Source of the DNA: PWQG01 sp040882255
GTDB lineage: Bacteria > Pseudomonadota > Gammaproteobacteria > Pseudomonadales > Pseudohongiellaceae
DNA length: 64,000 nucleotides
NCBI GenBank assembly: GCA_040882255.1
Contig: JBBEBP010000003.1
Coordinates: 119,134 to 183,133, forward strand
Direction: 5' to 3'
Shown: positions 56,475-64,000 of the stretch, piece after piece
Layout: every line of letters starts with the position of its first letter
Position numbering within the stretch: position 1 is the stretch's first letter
Notes under the pieces: generated by a model
The model's database searches: none
The model's input: only the letters and a program-made list of their open reading frames with translations
What the model was told of the DNA's origin: nothing
Program-made: the position numbers and the translations under genes

Positions 56475-57973
56475 TGCTGCAACCCTCCCTGCAACTGGCT
56501 TTCCGACGCCACGAGGAATACCCCGGAAGTGACGATCTCATCCCCGGCCTCCAGGCCGTCGAGAATCTCGACATAGCCGTCGACGCGTTGTCCGGTCGTC
56601 ACCCGGACGGGTCGCAGCCGTCCATTGCCGATGTCCAGGAACACCACCCGCAACTGGCCGGCAATCAGTACGGCGTTGGCGGGAACGACCAGGCGTTCCC
56701 CCAGCTCGGCCTGCACTGTTACAGCGGCGTACATTTCCGGCCGGAGTGTGGCACCGGGGTTGTCCAGTTCCAGTCGGATACGGCCGCTTCTCGTGTCCGC
56801 GTCCAGTGAAGGATAGATGTAGTCGACACGCGCCTCGAACGCACGGTCCTGGATATGAGGAAACGTGATCGTTGCGTTCATACCCTGCCGGACCACCGAA
56901 AGGTCTGCATCATGTACCCGTGCTTCCACCCACACCCGGGAGAGGTCGGCAATCCGCAGAAACGGCTCGCCGGCCGGCACGGCACTTCCGGCAACGATCG
57001 GCTTGTCGATCACGATGCCGTCCGCCGGGGCCAGCACTGGAAGGTAGTCAAGCGGCTCTCCCCGCTCTTCCAGCTGGCGGATCTGCTCCTCCGACAGGCC
57101 CCACAGCGTCAGACGGCGGCGCGCGGCTTCCAGGAGACCGGCGCCATCCGCAGCGGTCCGGGACGCACGACGCAGCGCAGTCAGGTATTCCTGCTGGACA
57201 GCCAACAGCTCCGGTCCGTAGACGGTGAAGAGTGGCTCGCCACGTTGCACCGCCATGCCGGTGGTGTCCGCGAACAGCTCTCCGACCCAACCATCGACGC
57301 GCAGTGTGACTTCCCGCAGGCCGGTTTCATCCCAGACCACTTCCCCGGGCAGACGGAGATTACGTGTGAGAGAGCGGCGCTCGACGGTGCCGGTCCGCAA
57401 ACCGATCAGCTGCCGCCGCCGCGCATCCACGGTAATGGCATTGCCCAGTGCCTCTCCGGGTTCCCCGGCGCTCACTTCCCCGGCCTCCCGCTCGGCCCCG
57501 CTGGTCAACCGCAGGCCTTCACGCCCGGTAGCCATATCGAAACGCAGCTCGGCATCGTCCATCCCGGGGCGCCGCACCCGCAGAGTCAACGGCCAGGATC
57601 CGTCCATATTCAAGGTAAACATACCGCGGTACACACCGGGCCCGGACGCCTCGAACTCGACCGGCGCACGCATTTCCGGCATAGCGCCCATGGCCGGCAT
57701 GCGAGCCTCCGCCTCCACGCTGGCATCGTCTACCGGATTACCGTCTTCATCGCGCAACGTCACGACCAGCCGGTTTTCACCCGTCCGGGGTTCCGGTCCG
57801 TCCAGGGCCACACCGACCCGCAGGTTCCCGGCTCGATACGACGGACCACTCACCTCAGACACCTGCCCACTGTCCCGGTCCGCGGGTACCGCAAACCAGA
57901 GCACCCACCCAGTGACGGCTACAGCCACCAGAGCCGCGACCACCAGCAATGACACACGAATGGATCTACTCAT
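56468..57973 (-). CDS. cusB: CusB-type periplasmic adaptor
   Basis: 501 residues. Membrane anchor (VSLLVVAALVAVAVTGWVLW), an N-terminal FixH/YtkA-like domain (DGPEPRTGENRLVVTLRDED), then the adaptor: LRLPGEVVWDETGLREVTLR, the lipoyl/hairpin region, and the beta-barrel (VRQGMNATITFPHIQDRAFE). It links the inner-membrane pump to the outer-membrane channel. The start at 57973 follows AGGAGGAGAG. The extra N-terminal domain is found in some CusB relatives. Confidence 0.9.
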   Translation of the reverse strand: MSRSIRVSLLVVAALVAVAVTGWVLWFAVPADRDSGQVSEVSGPSYRAGNLRVGVALDGPEPRTGENRLVVTLRDEDGNPVDDASVEAEARMPAMGAMPEMRAPVEFEASGPGVYRGMFTLNMDGSWPLTLRVRRPGMDDAELRFDMATGREGLRLTSGAEREAGEVSAGEPGEALGNAITVDARRRQLIGLRTGTVERRSLTRNLRLPGEVVWDETGLREVTLRVDGWVGELFADTTGMAVQRGEPLFTVYGPELLAVQQEYLTALRRASRTAADGAGLLEAARRRLTLWGLSEEQIRQLEERGEPLDYLPVLAPADGIVIDKPIVAGSAVPAGEPFLRIADLSRVWVEARVHDADLSVVRQGMNATITFPHIQDRAFEARVDYIYPSLDADTRSGRIRLELDNPGATLRPEMYAAVTVQAELGERLVVPANAVLIAGQLRVVFLDIGNGRLRPVRVTTGQRVDGYVEILDGLEAGDEIVTSGVFLVASESQLQGGLQQW

Positions 57974-59258
57974 TGTTCTCTCCTCCTGTTGCGGTGCTGC
58001 CCGTCGTCGGGTCTGCACTGGCAAGGCGGTCCAGTACCGCCAGGTGTCCCAGGTAATCCGCCTTCGCCCGTACCAGTTGTATTTCCGCTCGCAGTCTCTC
58101 GCGCTCGGCCTCCATTACGTTGAGGAAGCCTTCCCGGCCACTGCGGTAGTCGGTCCGTGCGGCGGAAAAAGTATCCCGGGCCAGCGGCAGCAGCCGGTCC
58201 TCGTACAGGCGGATGACGTGCCAGCCTTCCTCCACGGCCGCCCTGGTTGCCACCAGGTCTTGCTCGAGCTGTCGCCGGGCCTCATCGAACTCCATGCGAT
58301 TCCGTATGCGACGTGCCTCGGCCTCGTCTTCCCGCGCGCGCTGGCGATGACGGTCCAGTGGGACGGAGAGTGTGATGCCGACCGTCCAGCGCTGCTCCGG
58401 CATCTGCCAGAGGCTGTTATAGCCCGTTCGCATCTGCAACGACGGCATGCCCTGCAATCGCGCCAGCTCGACCCCGGTTTCTGCCCGGGAAATCCGGGCC
58501 GTGAACTGTTCAAGCACCGGGTGCTGACGGATGACGGAAGCCGGACTCTCAGGTGCCAGGGGAGGCGGCGACAGCGCCGGCATATCGGATGGTGGCGGAA
58601 GCGGGGCATCCCCCCCGCGATCCAGCAGGGCGTTGATCCGCGCCTGCACGGCGCGCTTCTGCCTCTGGTAACGGACCCGCTCGTGTTCTACCCGGCTGTT
58701 TTCCTGCTCCACACGCAGCACGTCCTGTTGCAATGCCGTGCCTGCCGCGTAGCGGGCTTCGACCACTTCACGCAAGTCGGCCAGTGTCTGCTGATGTTCA
58801 GTCGTGACCGCCAGTGCTTCGTGTACAAAGGCCCACTCGGCCCAGGCGGTGAGCGCCAGGGCCCGGATATCAAGACGGGCGGCATCCAGCCGGTGGCGTC
58901 GCTCGTCAGCCCGGTAGCCCGATTGACGGTACCGCCTCTCCAGTGTGCCCGGCCACGGGATGCGCTGGCTGAAACGGATATTGTGAGCGCGGCCCGCATC
59001 GCCCGTGTACAGCCCGGGCGCCGTATCCCAGGCAAGTTCCGGGTCATCCAGCCGTCCCGCGCCTTCCTGCCGGGCAGTGGCTTCCCGCACGGCGGCGTCA
59101 AGGGCGGTCAGGCCGGGGTTACGCTGCAGGATATCCTCGGCGAGGGGTTCCGGCCGCAGTCGGTCATCGTCGACGGACGGTGGATCCGCGAACAACAAGG
59201 AGGGTATCGCCACACCGAAACACAGCGTGGCAATTCGCAGGAATAATAGCGATTGCAT
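57966..59258 (-). CDS. cusC: CusC/TolC-type outer-membrane channel
   Basis: 430 residues. Signal peptide MQSLLFLRIATLCFGVAIPSLLFA. Two repeats of the outer-membrane efflux domain with coiled-coil helices, ending RADYLGH-like LVRAKADYLGHLAVLDRLASAD. First gene of the cusCBA set, 8-base overlap with cusB (ATGAGTAG). No lipobox is visible, unlike E. coli CusC. Confidence 0.88.
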   Translation of the reverse strand: MQSLLFLRIATLCFGVAIPSLLFADPPSVDDDRLRPEPLAEDILQRNPGLTALDAAVREATARQEGAGRLDDPELAWDTAPGLYTGDAGRAHNIRFSQRIPWPGTLERRYRQSGYRADERRHRLDAARLDIRALALTAWAEWAFVHEALAVTTEHQQTLADLREVVEARYAAGTALQQDVLRVEQENSRVEHERVRYQRQKRAVQARINALLDRGGDAPLPPPSDMPALSPPPLAPESPASVIRQHPVLEQFTARISRAETGVELARLQGMPSLQMRTGYNSLWQMPEQRWTVGITLSVPLDRHRQRAREDEAEARRIRNRMEFDEARRQLEQDLVATRAAVEEGWHVIRLYEDRLLPLARDTFSAARTDYRSGREGFLNVMEAERERLRAEIQLVRAKADYLGHLAVLDRLASADPTTGSTATGGENNE

Positions 59259-59356
59259 GGTTCTCTCCAGTTTCTTTCTGTTACGTGCAGACGGCGGCAT
59301 CTCCCGTGCGGGTGATCACCATTCCTGTCCGGGACAGGCACGTCAGGGGGTTACGA

Positions 59357-59743
59357 TCAGAATGAGACCGGGAGGCTGCGAGGAGGTCGTAGCAGTTCGT
59401 CGGGTTCACCCGACAGGAGAGAAGGAGAGTATACAGGGGGATTGTCGTTCATTTCCGGCGGCAAAGGCGCCGGCTTGTAGATGGCAGGCAGGGAAATCCC
59501 TGTGCCGCATTCCTGGCCGGGGTTGCAGAGTTGCCCCGTGCGCGCGACGGTTTCCGCATCCTGACAACAGGGGTGGTCGTGCAGCATGCCGTCACCCGGC
59601 ATCTCGCCGGAACTGCCCATCATGTCCATCGCATCGGCGGGACACTTACCTGCGTCCACAGTCATGCCCGCCAAACTCCCCAAGGGGAGAAGCAGGGATA
59701 ACACCATGCACAGCAGCGACGAACGACGGAACATTACCAACAA
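59357..59743 (-). CDS. Small exported metal-resistance protein
   Basis: 128 residues. Signal peptide (RSSLLCMVLSLLLPLGSLAG), then CPADAMDMMGSSGEMPGDGM, HPCCQDAETVARTGQLCNPG and a proline-rich end. The Met/His/Cys content is like small periplasmic copper proteins (DUF2946/CopL-like) found ahead of cus or cop operons. It lies 98 bases before cusC and is probably the first gene of that operon. A minus-strand promoter is likely just upstream (TTGTAG and TATGAT in 59760-59800). Confidence 0.65.
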   Translation of the reverse strand: MLVMFRRSSLLCMVLSLLLPLGSLAGMTVDAGKCPADAMDMMGSSGEMPGDGMLHDHPCCQDAETVARTGQLCNPGQECGTGISLPAIYKPAPLPPEMNDNPPVYSPSLLSGEPDELLRPPRSLPVSF

Positions 59744-59826
59744 CTCTTAAAAGAGATACTTCAAGGATCATATCATATACAAGAGAGCCTACAAGATTAC
59801 CAAAAATGGCCAGCCGCAAACCAGGG

Positions 59827-61164
59827 TCATGAGGGCCGAGGTAGCAGCACTTCGGCCCTCAACCCCCCGCGCGGGGTATTGCGCCAGGTAAAATGCCCTC
59901 CGTACCGCTCCACGATATCGATGACAATGGCCAGGCCCAGGCCATGCCCGGATTTCTTCTCATCCAGTCGCATTCCCCGGGTACCCAGCGATTCCCGTAT
60001 CGATTCATCCACACCCGGCCCGTCATCACAGACAAACAAATGATAGCCGTCGCCGTCTTCGCGCAACGACAGCTCCACCGCGTTCTCCGCCCATTTGCCG
60101 GCATTATCCAGTAGATTGCCCATCACCTCGTCCAGGTCCTGCTGTTCCACCGGCCACCGTTGTTGCTCTGCGAGCGAGGTGTCCAGCTCGAAACGCTTGT
60201 CGGGGTACAGCCGCCCGAACATCCACAACAGATCACGCGCCTGCCGCACCGGTTGTGCCGATTGACCGGCCTGGGGGCCGGAAAACTGGCTGCGCCGCAT
60301 TTCCGCTTCCAGTTGCTGATCAATATCGGAAAGCCGACGGACAATTTCAGCCCGCATCGCGTCATCCACTGGTTGCTGCCTGTCTTCCAGAATCGTGCGT
60401 ACCGCTGCCACCGGGGTTTTTATACTGTGAGAGAGATTGGCCAGCGCCTCGCGGGAACGCTCGAGCCGCCGGTCCATTGTGTCCAGCAACTGATTGAGTT
60501 GTTCTACCAGTGGCTGGAACTCTTCAGGGGTTCTGACAGCAATACGGGTACTACGCCCTGACTGCAGATCCAGTACGGCCTTACGAAGCTGTCTGACCGG
60601 CCGCATGGCCACCGTGATGCCGACCCAGATGGCCAACGCCATGGCAACGATCATCAGCATCGCCGCGATTCCCGTCCAGCGGTGCAGTTGCTGGTGCCTG
60701 CTTTCCAGTATACCGAGGTCCTCCGCCACCACCACCACTACCGGCTCGCCCTCGAACTGGAATATACGGCGATAGGCCAGCACACCCGCTGCCCCCGAGT
60801 CGACCGCCTCTTCCGACTGCAGCAATCCTTCCCTGTCCGCGCTCAGCAGATCAGTCAGGACAGACTCCCAGCGGGATGGCGACGTGATGGTGGATGACGC
60901 TGTCCGGATAGCAAAGGCGTGATGAAAGACATCCTCGAAATACTCACCAGTGTCCAGGGATTCCAGGCCTGTTCCGGTCCGATACACCTGACGCTGCAGA
61001 AAGCCTGCCTCTTCCCGCAACCGCTCCTCCACGAAATCGGTAGCCATGCGGTCCAGGAGCAGACCGTGCATCATCCACGCTGCCGCCATCAGTACCACAC
61101 TGACCGGGACCAGAAACCACAACAATGATTTCCGCACCGAGTAACGACGTTCATGCGTTTGCAT
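59827..61164 (-). CDS. cusS: CusS/PhoQ-type sensor histidine kinase
   Basis: 445 residues from MQTHERRYSVRKS. TM1 about 13-34, periplasmic sensor 35-160, TM2 about 163-187, HAMP, then H-box LSHSIKTP with H246, N-box NLLDNAGKW near 350, and G-boxes DDGPGVD (380) and GHGLGLAIV (407). Its start overlaps the response regulator gene by 14 bases. The position in the copper locus implies sensing of periplasmic Cu or Ag. The periplasmic domain has several histidines (FHHAF) that could bind metal. Confidence 0.9.
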   Translation of the reverse strand: MQTHERRYSVRKSLLWFLVPVSVVLMAAAWMMHGLLLDRMATDFVEERLREEAGFLQRQVYRTGTGLESLDTGEYFEDVFHHAFAIRTASSTITSPSRWESVLTDLLSADREGLLQSEEAVDSGAAGVLAYRRIFQFEGEPVVVVVAEDLGILESRHQQLHRWTGIAAMLMIVAMALAIWVGITVAMRPVRQLRKAVLDLQSGRSTRIAVRTPEEFQPLVEQLNQLLDTMDRRLERSREALANLSHSIKTPVAAVRTILEDRQQPVDDAMRAEIVRRLSDIDQQLEAEMRRSQFSGPQAGQSAQPVRQARDLLWMFGRLYPDKRFELDTSLAEQQRWPVEQQDLDEVMGNLLDNAGKWAENAVELSLREDGDGYHLFVCDDGPGVDESIRESLGTRGMRLDEKKSGHGLGLAIVIDIVERYGGHFTWRNTPRGGLRAEVLLPRPS

Positions 61165-61816
61165 TGAAAAGGTACCCCTGTCCCCGTCTGGTAACGATGA
61201 CATCGTGCCCGACCAGTTTTCTGAGCCTGCGGATGTAGGCCTCGATCGTATTCTCGTTCGGGCTGTCATCCAGACTATAGAGCTGTTCGATGAGATGCTC
61301 CTTGGAATACAACTGCCCCGGCCGGCTCATGAGGCAACGCAGCAGGCGAAATTCGGTGCCGGTCAAAAGATGCTCGGTTCCGTCGGGGACCTGCAGGGAC
61401 TGCCGGTTCTCGTCCAGCAGAAAATCACCGGCCCGGAGCGCCGACTCGACGCGGCCTTCGCTGCGCCGCATGATGGCGTGCAGGCGCGCAATCAGCTCTT
61501 CGTTGCGAAACGGCTTGGTCAGATAATCGTCGGCGCCCAGCTTCAGACCATTCACCTTGTCCTGCCAATTGCCACGTGCCGTCAGGATCATCACGGGAAA
61601 GCGGATCTTCCTGTCCCGCCAATCGGACAATACACTGAACCCGCTTCCATCCGGCAAGCCCAGATCCAGCACGGCCACCTGGTAGGCTTCCTGCTCTCCT
61701 AACAGCCGGGCTTCCCGCGCCGTCGACGCAGTATCCACACTGAACCCGGCCCGATCCAGCTCGTTGCGCAAGCCGTCTCGAAGCAGACTGTCATCCTCGA
61801 CCAACAGCAGTCTCAT
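61151..61816 (-). CDS. cusR: CusR-type OmpR/PhoP response regulator
   Basis: 221 residues. Receiver domain with the acidic pair EDD (7-9), phospho-acceptor D51 (VLDLGLPDG) and lysine in LTKPF (near 101). OmpR-type winged helix at the C-terminus (LLTGTEFRLLRCLM, YIRRLRKLVG, VTRRGQGYLF). First gene of the cusRS operon, divergent from the cupredoxin gene. Start at MRLLLVEDD rather than upstream. Confidence 0.93.
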   Translation of the reverse strand: MRLLLVEDDSLLRDGLRNELDRAGFSVDTASTAREARLLGEQEAYQVAVLDLGLPDGSGFSVLSDWRDRKIRFPVMILTARGNWQDKVNGLKLGADDYLTKPFRNEELIARLHAIMRRSEGRVESALRAGDFLLDENRQSLQVPDGTEHLLTGTEFRLLRCLMSRPGQLYSKEHLIEQLYSLDDSPNENTIEAYIRRLRKLVGHDVIVTRRGQGYLFNANA

Positions 61817-61889
61817 GTCCGGACCCCAACCCTCTTCCCAACGGTATTCGCAGGTGGCTGTACAGTGGTGCCGCCTTTCCGGTGGCAAT

Positions 61890-61918
61890 TTTCAGGCTCG
61901 TTTCAGCTTGGCGTGACA
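61890..61918 (+). promoter_or_regulatory. Putative CusR operator and promoter
   Basis: Direct repeats TTTCAG at 61890-61895 and 61901-61906, 11 bases apart, are the one-turn spacing used by OmpR-type regulators. GTGACA just downstream (61913-61918) with TATTTC 18 bases later could be the promoter toward the cupredoxin gene. The site lies in the 175-base divergent region between cusR and the cupredoxin gene. Confidence 0.5.
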
Positions 61919-61991
61919 CACTGCCTGCACTGTCAGTATTTCGCATCATGAAGGGCAAGCGTGTTATACCGCAAGCCACAGGAGCAAGTCG

Positions 61992-62543
61992 ATGAAAAAA
62001 CCTGAAAGAGTATCAGAAAGCACCTTCAAAGGACTTGTGAAACCACTACTGTTCTGCCTGCTGTCCATCACCTCAATTGCAGTGGCAGATACAGGACACA
62101 GCCACCAGACACCGGCGGGAGAGCCGGGCACGACGGAAGCGGTCGGGCGGACGGTGGAAATCATCATGAGAGACAATTATTTCGAGCCGGAGAGACTGCA
62201 GATAGACGCAGGAACAACCGTTCGCTTCGTCATCAGAAACCAGGGCGACCTGGTGCATGAGTTCAACATTGGCACCGTCGCAATGCATGAAGAGCATCAG
62301 GACGAGATGGCCCGAATGATCGAGCAGGGAGCCATACGCGCCGGCCGGATCGAACAGGGCATGAGCCATGATCACGCAAACAGTGTACTGCTTGAACCCG
62401 GAGAGAGCGGTGAAATTCTGTGGAAATTCACCACGAGCTCCACTCTGGAGTTCGCCTGCAATATACCGGGCCACTACCAGTCCGGCATGCGCGGCGATAT
62501 TGACGTGACACAGGCCGGGGGCGACTCCCATTCGAATCACTGA
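61992..62543 (+). CDS. copI: Periplasmic cupredoxin (CopI-like)
   Basis: 183 residues. Signal peptide ends ...TSIAVADTG. Single plastocyanin-like domain with type 1 copper ligands: H in LVHEFNIG (about residue 90) and C...H...M in FACNIPGHYQSGM (about 155-167). A His/Met-rich insert (HEEHQDEMARMIEQ; EQGMSHDHANS) sits between. Related proteins protect periplasm from Cu(I). First gene divergent from cusRS, followed by the multicopper oxidase. Confidence 0.88.
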   Translation: MKKPERVSESTFKGLVKPLLFCLLSITSIAVADTGHSHQTPAGEPGTTEAVGRTVEIIMRDNYFEPERLQIDAGTTVRFVIRNQGDLVHEFNIGTVAMHEEHQDEMARMIEQGAIRAGRIEQGMSHDHANSVLLEPGESGEILWKFTTSSTLEFACNIPGHYQSGMRGDIDVTQAGGDSHSNH

Positions 62544-62610
62544 AGACAGCCGCCCGTGCGAGTCTGCGAAGCGTTTCCGGACTTTACGAGGCAGCAGGAG
62601 ACCAGCAGCA

Positions 62611-64000
62611 ATGAAGGCACTGTTCACTACCTGTGTGGTGTCATGGATACTGACAGCCGCGTCAGCGTCCATCGCACAGACGACAGAATACGAACTGAGC
62701 GTCGACCAGGTGCGGATCGACACCGGAGCGTTCGTGAAAAGTGGTATCGGCTACAACGGGGCCTCGCCAGGCCCGGTACTGCGGTTCCGCGAAGGCGAGG
62801 AAGCGGTGATCCGGGTTACCAACAACCTGGATGACTGGACGTCTGTCCACTGGCACGGTCTGATCCTGCCGTTTGACCAGGACGGCGTGCCAGGCATCAG
62901 CTTCCCCGGTATCGCGCCCGGCGAGACTTTCACCTACCGCTTTCCGATCGTGCAAAGCGGCACCTACTGGTATCACAGCCACACCGGACTGCAGGAGCCG
63001 GAAGGGGCCTATGGTGCCCTCGTCATCGAACCGGCCGGAGCGGAGCCGCAGGAATACGACCGGGAGTATGTCGTGCAATTCGCCGACAAGCATCCGCATT
63101 CCGGTGAACGGATTCTGCGCAATCTCAAGCGCATGCCGGACTACTACAACCGCAAACAGCAGACGGTCGGCGATTTCTTCAGCGATGTGAGCAGCGACGG
63201 ACTGCTGGCCACCCTGCGCGACCGGTGGACGTGGGGCGGGATGCGGATGATGAAGGCCGACGTGGAGGATGTGCAGGGCTTCACCGGGCTGATCAACGGC
63301 CAGGGATCGGAGCAGAACTGGACCGGCCTGTTCGAACCCGGTGAACGGGTGCGGCTGCGTCTGATCAACTCCTCGGCCATGACCTACTTTGATGTCCGGA
63401 TTCCGGGGCTGCGGATGACCGTGGTCGAAGCCGACGGTAATGCCGTGCAACCGGTTACCGTCGACGAGCTGCGCATCGGCGTTGCCGAGACCTACGACGT
63501 CATCGTCGAGCCTGACGAGGAACGTGCCTACACCCTGTTCGCCGAATCCATGGGTCGCTCGGGCTATGCCCGGGGCACTCTGGCACCGCGCCGCGGCATG
63601 ACGGCAGAGGTGCCGGCGCTGCGTCCCGCCCCGTTGCTGACCATGGCGGACATGGCCGGAATGCCCGGCATGGACCATGACGGCATGAATCAAGGATCAA
63701 TGGATCACGACGCTGCGGAACACGGTGAATCGGGTCACGATGAGATGGACCATTCGGACATGGATCATGGCGCGATGGATCACGGGAGTATGGACCATGA
63801 GGCGATGAACCATGAGGCAATGGACCACACAGGGATGAACCACTCGAGCGTGGATCACGGGACGGGGGACAACAAGGAAGCGTTTCCTTTCTACGCGCCC
63901 GGCAGCGGTCTGACCCCGGAGGCCGCCAATGGCGGTCGTTTTCTGTCCTATAGCGACCTGCGCGCCGCCGCCCCCCTGTACGAGCACCGCGAATCACAGC
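62611..64000 (+). CDS. copA: CopA-type multicopper oxidase, runs off window
   Basis: 463 codons before the end of the window; the start ATG at 62611 follows GCAGGAG. Sec-type signal peptide MKALFTTCVVSWILTAASASIA, without the twin arginine usual for CopA/CueO. Type 2/3 copper motifs: VHWHG near residue 80 and WYHSHTG near 120. Near residue 350-415 there is a Met/His-rich linker with many MDH repeats (GMDHDGM, MDHGSM, MNHEAM), a sign of Cu(I) binding. The C-terminal HCH copper motifs lie beyond the window. It should oxidise Cu(I) to Cu(II) in the periplasm. Confidence 0.92.
   Translation, partial: MKALFTTCVVSWILTAASASIAQTTEYELSVDQVRIDTGAFVKSGIGYNGASPGPVLRFREGEEAVIRVTNNLDDWTSVHWHGLILPFDQDGVPGISFPGIAPGETFTYRFPIVQSGTYWYHSHTGLQEPEGAYGALVIEPAGAEPQEYDREYVVQFADKHPHSGERILRNLKRMPDYYNRKQQTVGDFFSDVSSDGLLATLRDRWTWGGMRMMKADVEDVQGFTGLINGQGSEQNWTGLFEPGERVRLRLINSSAMTYFDVRIPGLRMTVVEADGNAVQPVTVDELRIGVAETYDVIVEPDEERAYTLFAESMGRSGYARGTLAPRRGMTAEVPALRPAPLLTMADMAGMPGMDHDGMNQGSMDHDAAEHGESGHDEMDHSDMDHGAMDHGSMDHEAMNHEAMDHTGMNHSSVDHGTGDNKEAFPFYAPGSGLTPEAANGGRFLSYSDLRAAAPLYEHRESQ

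Noticed and set aside
55731..59246. Long plus-strand open frames across the cus genes
   Set aside because: They are shadows of cusA, cusB and cusC in GC-rich DNA; the minus-strand products have full family motifs and coupled starts.
62662..63693. Minus-strand open frame of about 340 codons
   Set aside because: Antisense to the multicopper oxidase, whose copper motifs prove the plus strand is coding.

Overview
The window is accessory DNA from a moderately GC-rich gammaproteobacterium, possibly marine or halophilic. That is inferred from the Cus/Cop copper genes, IS66 and IS21 elements, a PEP-CTERM-type protein and codon use; no rRNA, tRNA or core ribosomal gene was found to fix the taxon. The gene set is that of a genomic island or defence hotspot: a decayed type IV coupling protein, several defence-type operons, orphan antitoxins, broken insertion sequences and many gene fragments.

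Layout. 0-2.2 kb: a small unknown protein, a metallophosphoesterase and a decayed VirD4/TraG gene. 2.6-9.4 kb: a tightly overlapping operon of an MmeI-like DNA methyltransferase, a CoiA-like nuclease, a DEAD/DEAH helicase and a GIY-YIG protein, followed by the stump of an OLD-type ATPase gene. 9.5-12.5 kb: a TrlF/PplA-type PHP-ATPase. 12.9-15.4 kb: an IS66 element with a nonsense mutation. 15.4-15.8 kb: a guanidine-II riboswitch and its SugE/Gdx exporter. 16-22.4 kb: hypothetical, secreted and membrane proteins, including a serine hydrolase, a zinc protease and a 19-residue-repeat protein. 23-25.6 kb: an IS21 element with intact ends and target duplication but a nonsense mutation in istA. 25.9-31.8 kb: an HsdR remnant and a 1,827-residue DUF4011-helicase-Vsr protein of the Hhe type. 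32-36 kb: an orphan MbcA/ParS/Xre antitoxin, then hflK-hflC between two 250-bp direct repeats. 36-41 kb: hypothetical genes, a metallophosphoesterase, a DUF6957-like protein, a DUF6088-like regulator and a deoxyribonucleotidase. 41.2-46.4 kb: a 5-kb non-coding array in which two different short motifs alternate with a period near 100 bp. 46.5-53.3 kb: antitoxins, a secreted HNH nuclease, an AbiE toxin-antitoxin cluster and gene debris. 53.3-64 kb: a copper/silver resistance locus (cusCBA, cusRS, a cupredoxin, a copA-type oxidase running off the end).

How the genes work together. The copper block is the clearest unit. The two-component system CusRS is divergent from the cupredoxin and multicopper oxidase, and CusCBA would export copper or silver across both membranes. 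The 2.6-9.4 kb operon reads as a modification-dependent defence system: a methyltransferase that seems to have lost its own nuclease motif, with helicase and two nuclease-type partners supplied separately. PplA-like and Hhe-like proteins would be further stand-alone antiphage modules.

The most unusual object is the bipartite array at 41.2-46.4 kb. Roughly fifty copies of a TGGTTRATATCCCGATAGTG box strictly alternate with roughly fifty TGTCCC-N5-GGGACA palindromes. Spacing is about 31 bp in one direction and falls into classes about 10 bp apart (19, 29-33, 37-43) in the other. It does not code, is not CRISPR, and matches no element type known to me.
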